A stretch of 64,000 nt of DNA from JACKAQ01 sp965227145 (GCA_965227145.1 OZ245730.1:3100001-3164000), one strand, 5' to 3'. Counted from the first letter of the stretch, positions 54,001-63,485 are shown. Made by a program: numbers and translations. Notes: generated by a model not told the origin, from the letters alone.

Positions 54001-54285
54001 CAGAAAATGCGCGGTCATATCGGGAATGAGCACTTCGTGGGCGATGCCGCTGGTTTGCAACGCCGCCAATTCCCGGCTGTTCAGCACGCCGGTGATCGCC
54101 ATTCCGCGAGCCGTTTTTTCGCGATGAATGTGATCGAAATAAATTTCATTATTCGCCAAGCTTTGAAATACGGAAGGATGGTCAACAAATATTCGAACTT
54201 CGCTGTAAACTTCGGTTGTTTGCGCAACTGCGATTCCCCATCCCAAAAGGCAGATAAACAGAACAAGGTTGGACAACTGTTTCAT
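51019..54285 (-). CDS. Secreted M14 zinc carboxypeptidase with C-terminal sorting tail
   Basis: A 1088-residue secreted protein with signal KQLSNLVLFICLLGWGIAVA (AGGAG upstream of the ATG). The zinc carboxypeptidase core (about 120-430) has LYDALHHAREPQSMMTVIYY (HxxE ligands), FVPVINPDGYEYNRQTNPNG, MALNYHTYSDLLIYPWGY (third ligand) and YSMTPEVGGSGDGF (catalytic Glu). A beta-rich middle and a lectin-like region (FTDGAENGTGNWNTG) follow. Two GWNL...GYW modules lie at about 710-860. The last 90 residues (QNYPNPFNPVTEIRYALP, then SSGLYFYRVKAG) are the sorting tail. It cleaves C-terminal residues outside the cell. Confidence 0.92.
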   Translation of the reverse strand: MKQLSNLVLFICLLGWGIAVAQTTEVYSEVRIFVDHPSVFQSLANNEIYFDHIHREKTARGMAITGVLNSRELAALQTSGIAHEVLIPDMTAHFLAQPKLSAAEQSRIRANSSVQGFEFGSMGGYYTLAEVVSELDSMRLLYPNLISQKQSIGSSHQGRDVWMVKISDNPDIDENEPEVLYDALHHAREPQSMMTVIYYMYYLLENYGTDPEATYLVDNRELYFVPVINPDGYEYNRQTNPNGGGFWRKNRRNNGSSYGVDLNRNYGHMWGYDNSGSSPSPGSDTYRGPSAFSEPETQAIRDFCNSREFKMALNYHTYSDLLIYPWGYIASFETPDSAVFREYAGDMTQFNNYTWGTGDQTVGYLTNGDSDDWMYGEQVTKPKIYSMTPEVGGSGDGFWPSQSRIYPLAEENIYPNLFVAWAAGECVKYSDYVLNDFGNGNGFPDPGESVEIRFTLKNLGLSDATGVSVALVSDDPYVQISAPSKNNAIDIPARGEALSDPLTFTIAGNAPQAHAISIQVQITFNDYTIAQDLQGLLVGTPQVSFTDGAENGTGNWNTGQSWNTTTGQSHSASRSFTDSPSGNYGSNINNSLTLQVPLDFTDVTAAYLEFWTKWAIESRWDFAQVHASTNGTSWTPLSGLHTIPGSGDGVQTSGEPGFDGFQSGWVKERMDLSPFAGAAQLYLRFRLRSDGSVQEDGWYVDDISISAYGSGSVAGVAVDDGWNLVSLPLNISNSNYLDVFPNALPGTLFGFDGSYVTATELTVGDGYWLRFAAAELAPVNGQPIDALQLSLTEGWNLIGGISCTVANVAIDDPSAIIIPGTLYGFNGSYFPATAIEPGNAYWIRANADGNIGLTCGASIGKPATVAVAPENATVVTIADNAGNRQQLYLNVNMEDNAITETSFALPPLPPSGIFDARFSGDVRAIADAEATIELQVERFPLRITVQPEMNGMQYELQLFSGRQQIDTRNVTDNRAVLIANPDITKLQLRVVGDQIPEAFAVAQNYPNPFNPVTEIRYALPNAADVQVVVYNALGQHVKTLVSTKQEAGNHMVVWDATDANGAPVSSGLYFYRVKAGAKIAVRKMLLMR

Positions 54286-54390
54286 GTGTTACTCCTGTGG
54301 AAAAAATGCGGCTTTCTGATAAAATGTATTTCAAAATGTAGCGATTTTTTGGGGATTTCCCAATTGCAAATTGGTATTCGGCAGGAACAG

Positions 54391-54414
54391 AAAAGGCGCA
54401 TCGCTGCGCCTTTT
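54391..54414 (-). terminator. Intrinsic terminator of the LVIVD-repeat protein gene
   Basis: AAAAGGCGCA and TGCGCCTTTT form a perfect ten-base stem with a four-base loop just after the stop at 54447. The minus-strand side ends in a U-tract. It is perfectly symmetrical, so it may also stop plus-strand transcripts. Confidence 0.85.
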
Positions 54415-54446
54415 CAACATTTTTTTCACTAAAATGGATCGCTGAT

Positions 54447-57173
54447 TTATTTCATCAAAATCATTTTGCGGGTTTGGGTAAATTTGCCCGTTGAAACGCG
54501 GTAGAAATACAGTCCGCTGGCCAAATGTGCCGCATCAAAAGAAAATTTGTGTTCACCGGCAGCTATTTTCCCGTTAAACAATTCCGCAACCGGTTGACCG
54601 AGTGCGTTAAAAACGGTCACAATCAGATCGCTGTTTTCCGGCAAAGCCACCGAAAATGTGGTGGTCGGATTGAACGGGTTCGGATAATTTTGCGACAGCG
54701 CAAACGTTGCGGGCGCTGCAACCGGATCATCATCAATACCGGTGATTGGCGCACCCAACAATTGCAGATACGCACCCATCAGTTCAACTTTATTGCCGGC
54801 GCTCATCACGATGTTACCGGTTTCATCCAGCGATACAAAATTGCGCCCTTTCCACTGCTCCGCAAGCTGGGGAAAATAGGCATATTTTTTGACAAACGGC
54901 CGGCGCTCACCGCTGGCAACCGGACGAATTTTTTCGCCCGTTCCGCTGCCGGAATTCGGGATAGCGGGGGCAACAAAGCCACCGGTTTCCACCAATCCGC
55001 CGAATGACGGCACCACGCCAATCGCCAATCCGTTGCCAAAACTATCGTTGTAAACACCCAAAACATCGGTGTTGTCACTGTTTTTCCAGATCGGCGCGGC
55101 GCTGGCGGGAACGAGTTCGTCCATCCAGTTGTTCGGGCCGTTGTAACCAAATGCAAATTCGCCGATGGCGTTTTGTCCGGTAACGCCGAACACATCGCCG
55201 CTGCCATCCTCGCCATCGTTCAAACCAAACCATGACCGGATATTGTAGCCGCCCTGTTCGGGATCGTAATTGAAACAATCGCCGCCTTCGAGATACACTT
55301 TGCCACCGTTGGTGAGATAGGTTTCCAGCGCCGCGGCTTCCGGATCGCTGCTGCTGAGCACGTGATTATCGCTGAAAACGCCGAGCACCACAAATACGGC
55401 TTTGTAACCGCTCAAATCTGTACCGAACTCGAACAAATTGTTGGTCAGATAAACGCTGCCGCCGTGTGCAGCGATGGCAGCAAACAGGCTGTCGCCGCTG
55501 GCTGCGCTGGTTTCGCCAGCATCAGATCCCACCCAAACGATAAATTCCGGCGCATCGCCGACATAGCAAACAACATTATTACTTAATTTGCTGACATTTT
55601 CCGGTAGCTCGTTATCGACCGCGCGAACGGCGTATTCGTATGCGAAACCGGGAGCGGGTGTATCCACAAAACTTTCGCTGCCGGGCGCAACGCTGCCAAC
55701 AACTTCGCCATCACGAAGAATTTCGATGCGATCGAGATCATCCAGCGGCGTGCCGTCAGCCTGAATAGCGGGATCATCCCAACTTAACAGCGCATCTGCA
55801 CCGTTATTTTCGCAAACAAGATTTGCCGGTGCAGCCGGGAACGGCGAACCACCGGCATACCAATTCACTTTTACGGGATTGCTGGTGCTGTCGTTGGCAA
55901 TTATTTTGGTGTAAATTTCAAATTCATACAATTCGCCATCGCTCAATCCGGTTGCTTCGTATGCGCCGCTGCCACCGGCAACAGAAACGATGCTGCCACC
56001 AATTTGGGCAACTTCGATCGTGAATTCTGCAGCGGTCAGCGTATCGCCGTTGAACAGGTTGGTGGGATCTTCCCAGGTCAACTGAATCGAATTTGGCGTG
56101 TTGAAATCACTGTAGGCTGCAACGCTTTTCGGCGCGTTGGGATCGAGCGGATCACCTTCGCGAGCGCCTTCGAAGAATACGATATACAGCCCGTCATCGA
56201 TATCCGAAACCAGCACTTTGCCGGACGGGAAAAAGGGATAAGCGCCCCAATCGTCGGATGTATCGTAAAATCCGGCTTCGCTCAGATTATACGGATCGGA
56301 TACATCGTAAATTCGTAACCCGTCGCTGTAATGGGAAACGTAGGCATAATTGCCTTTGATGTGGGTATTGTGCGCCAACCCGCCGGGTGCCAGAATTTGG
56401 TCGGTCAGTGTAATATTCCCAAGATCGGAAATATCCCACATTTTCATGGTTTTACCGTTGGTTTCCTCGGTCGTCATCAAAAACTGGCTGTCTTCTGTCA
56501 TCCATGCATTGTGCACATAACCGGCGGCGGGAATATTCAATCGCTGCAATAACGCCGGCTGCGACGGGTTCGCCATATCAAAAATGCCGATTGAACCGCT
56601 GCCGCCTTCGGAGATAAATGCGATATTGTCGCGGGCAAAAATATCGTGGCATTCGATGCCAAAATCGGACAACCGCACCGGATTTTCCGGATCAGCGAGG
56701 CTGTAAACCCAAACCGGTTCGCTAAAACTGCCTTCCACATAAAGCAACGCATTCGGCACATCGATGTAAATATTATGCGAACTGCCAAATTCCGTTACCG
56801 ATCCGATCAGCGGCGCACTGTTCGGCAGATCGGACAAATCGATAATCTGCATTCCGCCACTGGCTTCGGTAACCACATACGCATAATGTTGATATGTTTT
56901 AATATCCTTCCACAGCGATGTTGCGCTGGAAATAAAATTGATTTCGACAATATTATCCGTATCGGTGATGTCCAGAATACTGGTGCCATTTTGCACGCCC
57001 AGCAACGCATATTCGCGACCGTCCGGCGCAACGTAGCCCCAGCAATCGTTGTATCCAACAGACGGATAATCGTTGATATGCGCCAGCAGCGGCACATTTG
57101 GCGAACCCTGCGCCAGCAGCACGCCACCCCATAAAATTGTTGCAACCAGCAACATCAGACCACTTTTTTTCAT
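54447..57173 (-). CDS. Choice-of-anchor-B (LVIVD-repeat) secreted protein
   Basis: A 908-residue secreted protein with signal KKSGLMLLVATILWGGVLLA. The N-terminal half (to about 330) holds LVIVD-type repeats, for example YAYVVTEASGGMQIIDLSDL, ALLYVEGSFSEPVWVYSLAD and YAYVSHYSDGLRIYDVSDPY, of the choice-of-anchor-B family. A fibronectin-III-like segment (about 355-545) and a region with a GATase-like fragment (about 550-690) follow. The end carries ALSQNYPNPFNPTTTFSVAL and SGLYFYRVSTGKFTQ, the sorting tail. Function is unknown; such proteins are often surface-exposed. Confidence 0.86.
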   Translation of the reverse strand: MKKSGLMLLVATILWGGVLLAQGSPNVPLLAHINDYPSVGYNDCWGYVAPDGREYALLGVQNGTSILDITDTDNIVEINFISSATSLWKDIKTYQHYAYVVTEASGGMQIIDLSDLPNSAPLIGSVTEFGSSHNIYIDVPNALLYVEGSFSEPVWVYSLADPENPVRLSDFGIECHDIFARDNIAFISEGGSGSIGIFDMANPSQPALLQRLNIPAAGYVHNAWMTEDSQFLMTTEETNGKTMKMWDISDLGNITLTDQILAPGGLAHNTHIKGNYAYVSHYSDGLRIYDVSDPYNLSEAGFYDTSDDWGAYPFFPSGKVLVSDIDDGLYIVFFEGAREGDPLDPNAPKSVAAYSDFNTPNSIQLTWEDPTNLFNGDTLTAAEFTIEVAQIGGSIVSVAGGSGAYEATGLSDGELYEFEIYTKIIANDSTSNPVKVNWYAGGSPFPAAPANLVCENNGADALLSWDDPAIQADGTPLDDLDRIEILRDGEVVGSVAPGSESFVDTPAPGFAYEYAVRAVDNELPENVSKLSNNVVCYVGDAPEFIVWVGSDAGETSAASGDSLFAAIAAHGGSVYLTNNLFEFGTDLSGYKAVFVVLGVFSDNHVLSSSDPEAAALETYLTNGGKVYLEGGDCFNYDPEQGGYNIRSWFGLNDGEDGSGDVFGVTGQNAIGEFAFGYNGPNNWMDELVPASAAPIWKNSDNTDVLGVYNDSFGNGLAIGVVPSFGGLVETGGFVAPAIPNSGSGTGEKIRPVASGERRPFVKKYAYFPQLAEQWKGRNFVSLDETGNIVMSAGNKVELMGAYLQLLGAPITGIDDDPVAAPATFALSQNYPNPFNPTTTFSVALPENSDLIVTVFNALGQPVAELFNGKIAAGEHKFSFDAAHLASGLYFYRVSTGKFTQTRKMILMK

Positions 57174-57329
57174 CGATGAGTCCCTGTTTTTAGAAATGAA
57201 ATGTTAAAATTACCAAGCTTGCCAATTTAATATATCACAGTCGCTTATCGAAGCTTTTTTTCGGTGAATTTGAGTTGCCCGGATTTACAAACGGAGCAGA
57301 TGCCGGACGGACCGGGCACTTCAATTCGC

Positions 57330-57358
57330 TTGACATTTTGCCGGTGATGGTTTATTAT
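57330..57358 (+). promoter_or_regulatory. Consensus sigma-70-like promoter
   Basis: TTGACA (57330-57335), a 17-base spacer and TATTAT (57353-57358) precede the methyltransferase ATG by 55 bases. This is nearly an ideal E. coli-type promoter, in a lineage where such matches are not taken for granted. Confidence 0.75.
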
Positions 57359-57413
57359 CATTCGCGATTAACTGTAATCTGAAACTCAATTTTCTCAATT
57401 TACGGCACTAACA

Positions 57414-58196
57414 ATGAATAAAATTTTCCGGCGAATCGCCAAATTTCTCGTCTCATTCTTGCTGATGCTTTGGTCGTTTACCATCGGATTGTTCACGCCG
57501 AAAGGGCAATACATTCACTCGCTGATTTGCCGGTATTTCGGATTCGTTTTCGATAAACCGAAGCTGCCGCTCATCGAGCAATCCGCATTTTTATCCGGCA
57601 CAACAGTTCAGTTGACCGAATTACAGGTGCAGCCGGGAAATATGAGCGTGGACGAAATGAGCACCATCGCGGCGATTGTCAAAAAATTTCAGCCCAAACG
57701 CATTTTCGAAATCGGCACGATGAACGGCAGAACCACGCTGAATATGGCGCTCAATGCTCCGGACGATTGCCAAATTTTTACATTAGATTTACCGGCAGAC
57801 GCGGCGGAAAATACCAAATTCAACATCAGCAAACGGTATTTGCGGTTGGTAGATAAAGCGCAATCGGGGGAATTATTTGCGAACAAATCTGCGGTGGAAT
57901 TTCCGTGTATCCAACGAATTAAACAGCTTTACGGCGATTCCGGCACATTTGATTTTTCGCCGTTCGAGAACAGCATCGATGTTGTGTTCATCGACGGATC
58001 GCATGATTTCGATTATGTGCTGAACGATTCCGAAATAGCCCTGAATCTGCTGCGCAACGGCAAAGGCGTCATTTTGTGGCACGATTATCGTCCGGAAATT
58101 GATGTGGTGCCGGCGCTCGAAGTGTTTCGCAAACGGCATCCGGAAATTGACATTTCCCACATTCGCGATACCACTTTTGCATTTGCAGCCATTTGA
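57414..58196 (+). CDS. Membrane-anchored class I methyltransferase
   Basis: A 260-residue protein with a basic start and one membrane segment (FLVSFLLMLWSFTIGLF, about 12-30). The methyltransferase fold follows: PKRIFEIGTMNGRTTLNMAL (SAM motif I), ENSIDVVFIDGSHDFDYVL and GVILWHDYRPEIDVVPALE. It resembles the Methyltransf_24 group that acts on sugars or polyketide-like substrates; the substrate is unknown. It lies on the plus strand between two minus-strand secreted protein genes, with a near-consensus promoter 55 bases upstream. Confidence 0.85.
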   Translation: MNKIFRRIAKFLVSFLLMLWSFTIGLFTPKGQYIHSLICRYFGFVFDKPKLPLIEQSAFLSGTTVQLTELQVQPGNMSVDEMSTIAAIVKKFQPKRIFEIGTMNGRTTLNMALNAPDDCQIFTLDLPADAAENTKFNISKRYLRLVDKAQSGELFANKSAVEFPCIQRIKQLYGDSGTFDFSPFENSIDVVFIDGSHDFDYVLNDSEIALNLLRNGKGVILWHDYRPEIDVVPALEVFRKRHPEIDISHIRDTTFAFAAI

Positions 58197-58232
58197 CGGC
58201 ACCTGCGCCACATCACCGGACGACCCACGGCG

Positions 58233-61200
58233 TTATTTCACCAGCAACATTTTTTTCACCGATGAAAATGCTCCGGCGGAAACGCGGTAAAAATAAATTC
58301 CGCTGGAAACGCCACTTCCCCGCTCGTCCGTTCCGTTCCATTTGACGCTGTGAAATCCCGCATCAAATTTCCGGTTAACAAGCGTGTTCACCTTCTGCCC
58401 AAGCGCATTGTAAATTGTTATTTCTACATCACTTGCACCCGGTAACGCAAATCGAATTTCGGTTGCCGGGTTAAACGGATTCGGATAATTTTGCTCAACG
58501 GCAAATGCGGTTGGCAAGGTTGCAGTCACTTTTCGAAGCGCCAGCTGCGTCACTGCGCGACTGCTTATTTGCAACGGCTGACCGTTCTGCAGCGAGTGCG
58601 TTGCAACGACCGCCGTGCCGAGCAATTCCTCCAAAATGAATGAATCGCCGTTGGCGAGCGGCAGATTTTCCGGCGTGACGGTTACCGGATTTCCGTTGTT
58701 TTGCAACCGGATGGTCGCTTCTGCGGTGGTCACCGCGAACACATCCCCGGCAAATCGGGCATCGAATCCGACCGGCGCGAGCGGCGGCAAACTGAAGCTG
58801 CGGCGATCGATGCGATCGTCAATTGTCGCATTAAAATAGAGTGTTTGCGAAACGTTGCCGCTTTGCACCTGCAATTTTGCCGCTTTCGATAGCGCATCAC
58901 CACTCATCGTTTTGGGCGGCACAATCGATTTTCCCAATTTCGCCGACGGCGCCTGCAGAAAAATCTCGCCGGAGTCCGAAGCGTTGATCCAGTATCCCCT
59001 GCCCTGCCGGATGACGTCGCTCGCACCGTAAACGCCGTTGAAACCGTAGAGCGTTCCCGGAACGATGACCGCAGCCGGATCTGCGATTTCATTCAATGGA
59101 ATATCGTGAGATATGCCGCCAATCAAATTCCAGCCTTTTTGCAGATGCAGGGTTGCAGTATCGATCAGCGAGCCGGAAATCGCCGCCGTATCGCGGTTCG
59201 CAAAATTGAGCCAATAGCCAACGCCAATCGCCAGCGAATCGCCGGTGACATAAACGCCATCGTAACCGTACAGGCTGCCCGGCGTTGCGTTCGGGAATAA
59301 TTGTTGATAATTCGGATCTGGCGCTGCCAGCGGCAAACTGACCAGATTCCAGCCATCTGCGGATAGCGCGGCGTGCGCGCTGCTGCCATCGGCGATGTAT
59401 TCGACGTAATATTGTCCGATGCTGAGGTTGTCCGTAAATTCTGATTTGAGGCGCATATCCAGATCCAGCAATTGTCCGCCGGTCACATCCTTCATCCGGA
59501 AACTGCCGGATTTCGGCAAATCGCCCGGTTGCCACGAAACTGTCATTAATCCGTTGCTGCCGGGAGAAAAGCGCATCCGCCAAACAATCGTATCGCCCTG
59601 CAAATTGGTTTTCCGAAAATCGCGGCGCAAATCGTCTGTCGGGGTCCGGAAACGGGCGTCGAACGCACCGCCGGGTGGCTGTGGCGGTGCATACAAATCG
59701 TAAGCGGTATCGAATAAATCACTCGCATCTGATGCAGTGCCAAACTTTAGCGTATCAAACGAAACGCCATTGGTAAAATTGAGATTCACGGCGGCATCAA
59801 CAATCGCAATTTCAGAGATAACCAGTTCAACCGGAATGGTCACTTCCGGCACATCAGGATCGTTTCCGGTGATGCGGATTTGCGCCGGATAAGTGCCGGC
59901 AACCAACCCGTTTGCATCAATTTCAATGGCGATATTTTCCGTTGCTTCGGGCTGCAGAACTCCGGTAAACGGGTTGATTTGCAGCCAGGAATAGACATCC
60001 ACATTGCTGTCGCTGATGCGCACATCGTCCACCCGCCAGCCGGGAAAATCGTTTGAAAAATCGTCGGTTGAATCAAAATGATAGCGAAACTGAACGGTTT
60101 CACCGGCGAAAGCCGAGAGATCGACCGCGCTTTCCAGCCAGCCACCGCTGTTGCCGCTGAGTCCGTCGCGAACGGTTTGCCAGGTTAATCCGCCATCGAT
60201 TGACACATCGACTATGCAAAAATCCCAACCTTCTTCCGTGTTGTAAGTTTCATAAAATGAAAGTGTTACGGGCGCAACCGCGCTGGTCAGATCGATGGTG
60301 GGAGAAACCAGCGCCGTTTTGATGCGATTGCCGGTGTTGTAATTTCCGGCAATTTCGTCGGCACACCACCAGCTGGTGACCGGACTATTTGAGGCGGATT
60401 CGCTGCGGTGCCAGAGATCGTCTGAGGCGCCATCGAGAATTTCGGTTGTCCAATTGTTGATACCGTTTTCCATGTCATCTTCGAAAAATATGACCCGGGG
60501 ATCGCCAATTTTTTGGGCGCGGCGCGCGCGATTTACCGTCACGGGATTGTTCCCGTTGCGTTCGGCGAACGATTGGCGCGGCTGCGGCTTTTGATGTTTT
60601 GAACCGGCTGACGCGGGCAACGGCATTTCAAACGCTGTCCAGCGAAGCGCTTCCCCGCCGGGAATATTTTGATTGGCGATCGCCAGATTCCGGCTGACCG
60701 TTTCGCCGGGTTTCGCAAAAATGGTCATGCTGCTGCTGTCAACTGCCATCACCGGATACGCCAAACCGCTGCCGCTCAGCGGGGTTGTCATCACGGTATC
60801 GGGATTGCTGATGGTCAGCAGCGCGCTGATTTCGCCGGGTTCGGATGGCGAAAAAACGATCTGCAGCGTATCGCGGCTGTTGGCGTTTACGGTGAGATTG
60901 TTTGACAGCGGATAAAAATCCGAAATCGTTGTATCTGATAAAATATCAAAACTTGTGTTCGAATCGGTGCTGTTGCGAATGATCAGCGAAAGCGTATCGG
61001 AAAACCCGATTTCAACCGGACCAAAGCTCAATTCACCCGGAACGATCGAAAATCCCGCCAGCGAAAACAGCTGCACCAGTTGCAAACTGTTGTTCACGTT
61101 TAATCGTCCGCCGGTGGCGGTGATGCCCGCCAGTGCCGGAATCGGGTCCACGCCATTCAGCAAAAACTCCCGGAATTGGAGCGCAATTTCTGCGGGTTCG

Positions 61201-62462
61201 TCGTGATACGCCTGAATGATTTCCGCACTCGCTGCCGAATACATCAGCGCAATGGCACCGGCAACTGCGGGTGTTGCCATGCTCGTTCCGGTCAAACTGC
61301 CGTAGTTGTTGAAAGGCAAAGTGCTCAAAATGCTGGTTCCCGGCGCACCTAAATCGATATTGATTTGTCCGAAAGCCGCGCCGTTATTTTTCGAATCCGT
61401 GTGTGTGGTGTTGGTTACGGCAATCATAAACGGGCTTGGGCAGGCGGTTGGAACATCGCCCTGATTGTCCACATTGATGCCCAAATTGGCCGTTGCGCCA
61501 CAGTTCAAAATGCCCGCTGAGCCGAGCGAATCGTAAATGGCGCACCAGAGGGGGAAGTCGGCGGGATCGCCAAAATCTACCCCGAAGGAAGCGTTTGTGA
61601 CCACGATAAACGCTCCCGCCGTGCCACCGGATTCGTTGTATCGCTGGCGCATTTCCAGCACATAGCCGTATGCTTCGATCACTACCGATTCCTGACCGGA
61701 TGAGCCGGCAATTGGCAGCACGCTCGCGCCCCAATTGACGCCGCTCACCCCAACGCCGTTGTTCCCGATTGCCGCAGCGATGCCGGCAACGTGCGTTCCG
61801 TGATCGTCGTTGGGAATATTCCCGGAGCTCTGGTAGGCGTTCCATCCGTCAACATCGTCAACGTAGCCATTTCCGTCATCGTCGATGCTGTTTCCGGGAA
61901 TTTCGCCGGTATTTTTCCAAAAGTTCAGATCCGGGTGATCGAGATCGACACCGCCATCGATTACGGCAATCACGATATCCTCGCTCGTGGCGGTTTGCCC
62001 GCCGGTGGAAATATCCCATGCTTCCGGCGCGTCAATATCCGCGTCCACAATGCCGCCGGTTTGCCCGAGATTATTTAACGCCCATTGGGTTGTGTATTGG
62101 GTATCGTTCGGAATTGTGTTCCGCCGGGTTACAAAATGGTTGAACTGAACATTATGAACATCCGGGTGCTGTTTTACGGATTTCAATGCGGCGATGCCGG
62201 ATATTTGCTGCTCGTCAAAGGTAACCAGCCAGATGTTCATTCGTGCGGAAAGCAATTTTTGCGACTGCAATTTAGCAGATTTCAAAGTGGAGGTCACTTG
62301 TTGAATATCTGCTCCTGAGCGCAATTGGACCAGCAATTCGCCGGATTTGTATGCAGCTTCTTTGGCAGCAATACTTCCGGTAAAAACAAATGTCATCAAC
62401 AAAAACAGAATTGCAGTGGCGGGATAAATGGTAAATTTTCGTGCTTTAGCGGTGTTTTTCAT
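58233..62462 (-). CDS. Secreted S8 subtilisin-like protease with C-terminal sorting tail
   Basis: A 1409-residue secreted protease. The catalytic Asp is in VIAVIDGGVDLDHPDLN (about 166), His in NDDHGTHVAGIAAAIG (about 222) and Ser in LTGTSMATPAVAGAIA (about 393). Before the catalytic domain lies an inhibitor-like propeptide (GELLVQLRSGADIQQV). Beta-rich modules follow (IVPGELSFGPVEIGFSDTLS, then FFEDDMENGINNWTTEILDG). Two GWNL...GYW modules like those of the M14 enzyme lie at about 1030-1180. The tail is QNYPNPFNPATEIRFALP and SSGIYFYRVSAGAFSSV. It starts at ATG 62462 with AGGA upstream. Confidence 0.93.
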   Translation of the reverse strand: MKNTAKARKFTIYPATAILFLLMTFVFTGSIAAKEAAYKSGELLVQLRSGADIQQVTSTLKSAKLQSQKLLSARMNIWLVTFDEQQISGIAALKSVKQHPDVHNVQFNHFVTRRNTIPNDTQYTTQWALNNLGQTGGIVDADIDAPEAWDISTGGQTATSEDIVIAVIDGGVDLDHPDLNFWKNTGEIPGNSIDDDGNGYVDDVDGWNAYQSSGNIPNDDHGTHVAGIAAAIGNNGVGVSGVNWGASVLPIAGSSGQESVVIEAYGYVLEMRQRYNESGGTAGAFIVVTNASFGVDFGDPADFPLWCAIYDSLGSAGILNCGATANLGINVDNQGDVPTACPSPFMIAVTNTTHTDSKNNGAAFGQINIDLGAPGTSILSTLPFNNYGSLTGTSMATPAVAGAIALMYSAASAEIIQAYHDEPAEIALQFREFLLNGVDPIPALAGITATGGRLNVNNSLQLVQLFSLAGFSIVPGELSFGPVEIGFSDTLSLIIRNSTDSNTSFDILSDTTISDFYPLSNNLTVNANSRDTLQIVFSPSEPGEISALLTISNPDTVMTTPLSGSGLAYPVMAVDSSSMTIFAKPGETVSRNLAIANQNIPGGEALRWTAFEMPLPASAGSKHQKPQPRQSFAERNGNNPVTVNRARRAQKIGDPRVIFFEDDMENGINNWTTEILDGASDDLWHRSESASNSPVTSWWCADEIAGNYNTGNRIKTALVSPTIDLTSAVAPVTLSFYETYNTEEGWDFCIVDVSIDGGLTWQTVRDGLSGNSGGWLESAVDLSAFAGETVQFRYHFDSTDDFSNDFPGWRVDDVRISDSNVDVYSWLQINPFTGVLQPEATENIAIEIDANGLVAGTYPAQIRITGNDPDVPEVTIPVELVISEIAIVDAAVNLNFTNGVSFDTLKFGTASDASDLFDTAYDLYAPPQPPGGAFDARFRTPTDDLRRDFRKTNLQGDTIVWRMRFSPGSNGLMTVSWQPGDLPKSGSFRMKDVTGGQLLDLDMRLKSEFTDNLSIGQYYVEYIADGSSAHAALSADGWNLVSLPLAAPDPNYQQLFPNATPGSLYGYDGVYVTGDSLAIGVGYWLNFANRDTAAISGSLIDTATLHLQKGWNLIGGISHDIPLNEIADPAAVIVPGTLYGFNGVYGASDVIRQGRGYWINASDSGEIFLQAPSAKLGKSIVPPKTMSGDALSKAAKLQVQSGNVSQTLYFNATIDDRIDRRSFSLPPLAPVGFDARFAGDVFAVTTAEATIRLQNNGNPVTVTPENLPLANGDSFILEELLGTAVVATHSLQNGQPLQISSRAVTQLALRKVTATLPTAFAVEQNYPNPFNPATEIRFALPGASDVEITIYNALGQKVNTLVNRKFDAGFHSVKWNGTDERGSGVSSGIYFYRVSAGAFSSVKKMLLVK

Positions 62463-62632
62463 TCAGTGTCCTGTATCCGTTTGCGGGATTAAATTAACAA
62501 TTTTCACAATTGTGGTACATCTGAAAACGATTGGGAAATCAGCATCGCAGCAGAAAAATCAAATGATGCCGGATCACATATTACGGGGAGATCGAAAAAA
62601 CCGGTGTGCTTCAAGTCAAGAAAATGGAATCG

Positions 62633-63289
62633 TCAAATCAGTCCGCTTTTGAGCGCTTTGGCAACGGCTTCGGACTGGCTGTGAACATGCAGTTTCCGGT
62701 AAATATTGCGGATATGGTAGCGGATGGTATTGGTGCTAACGAACAAAGCATCAGCAATCGATTGGTAACTTTCGCCGTCGGAAAGCCCGTTGAGCACTTC
62801 CAGTTCGCGGGAGGTAAGTGCCACATTTTCGGTTTCGGCATCGGTTTCGCGGGAGATGGTTTTGAGCGGCAATTCGTGGAAAATTTTGACGACTTTCCGG
62901 GCGATGTGGGCGTTCATCGGCGATCCGCCGGCATGCGCTTCGCGAATCGCGGAAAGCAGTTGGTCACCTTCGGTGTTTTTTACGAGATATCCGGTGGCAC
63001 CGGCACAGAGCGCTTCCAGAATACTGTCCCGTTCTTCCAGCACCGTCAGCATGATAATATCCAGATTGGAAACTAATTTTTTGACCTGCCGGACACCCTC
63101 AATCCCGGAAATTCCCGGCAGATGAATGTCCATCAGCAACACATCGGGAACAATCGTTTTCAGCGAAACCAGCATGCTTTCACAATCGCCATACGCCCCG
63201 GTGCAGCGAATATCTTCCGTGCTTTCGATCAACATGACCAGACCTTCGCGGATGTAATCTTTGTCTTCGACAATCGCGACATTAATCAT
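62633..63289 (-). CDS. NarL/FixJ family response regulator
   Basis: A 218-residue two-domain regulator. The receiver domain has INVAIVEDKDYIREGLVML, phospho-acceptor Asp54 (VLLMDIHLPGISGIEG) and Lys near 104 (ATGYLVKNTEGDQLL). The output domain is LuxR-type helix-turn-helix (LTSRELEVLNGLSDGESYQS, then IADALFVSTNTIRYHIRNIY). ATG 63289 has GGAG six bases upstream (ATGGAGTTTTAC); the frame could open four residues earlier. It is next to a subtilase gene, and no sensor kinase is visible in the window. Confidence 0.93.
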   Translation of the reverse strand: MINVAIVEDKDYIREGLVMLIESTEDIRCTGAYGDCESMLVSLKTIVPDVLLMDIHLPGISGIEGVRQVKKLVSNLDIIMLTVLEERDSILEALCAGATGYLVKNTEGDQLLSAIREAHAGGSPMNAHIARKVVKIFHELPLKTISRETDAETENVALTSRELEVLNGLSDGESYQSIADALFVSTNTIRYHIRNIYRKLHVHSQSEAVAKALKSGLI

Positions 63290-63485
63290 GTAAAACTCCA
63301 TTTGATGGATTTCAAATCCGGTTTTGAATTGAATTTAACACGGGGGAAAATATCGATCAGAAGAAAGCAGTTAGCCTACCCCTCAGTCTTGAAGCAGGCA
63401 AAAATACAACATTATTTCGACGACACCAACTTTTTCGCTTAAAAAAATCGCAACTTTCGGGCAATTTTTTTAATTCGATTATTTT

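Noticed and set aside
53080..54432. A 450-residue plus-strand frame
   Set aside because: It is antisense to the M14 carboxypeptidase, whose catalytic motifs are intact; the frame has low-complexity His/Ile composition and no ribosome site.
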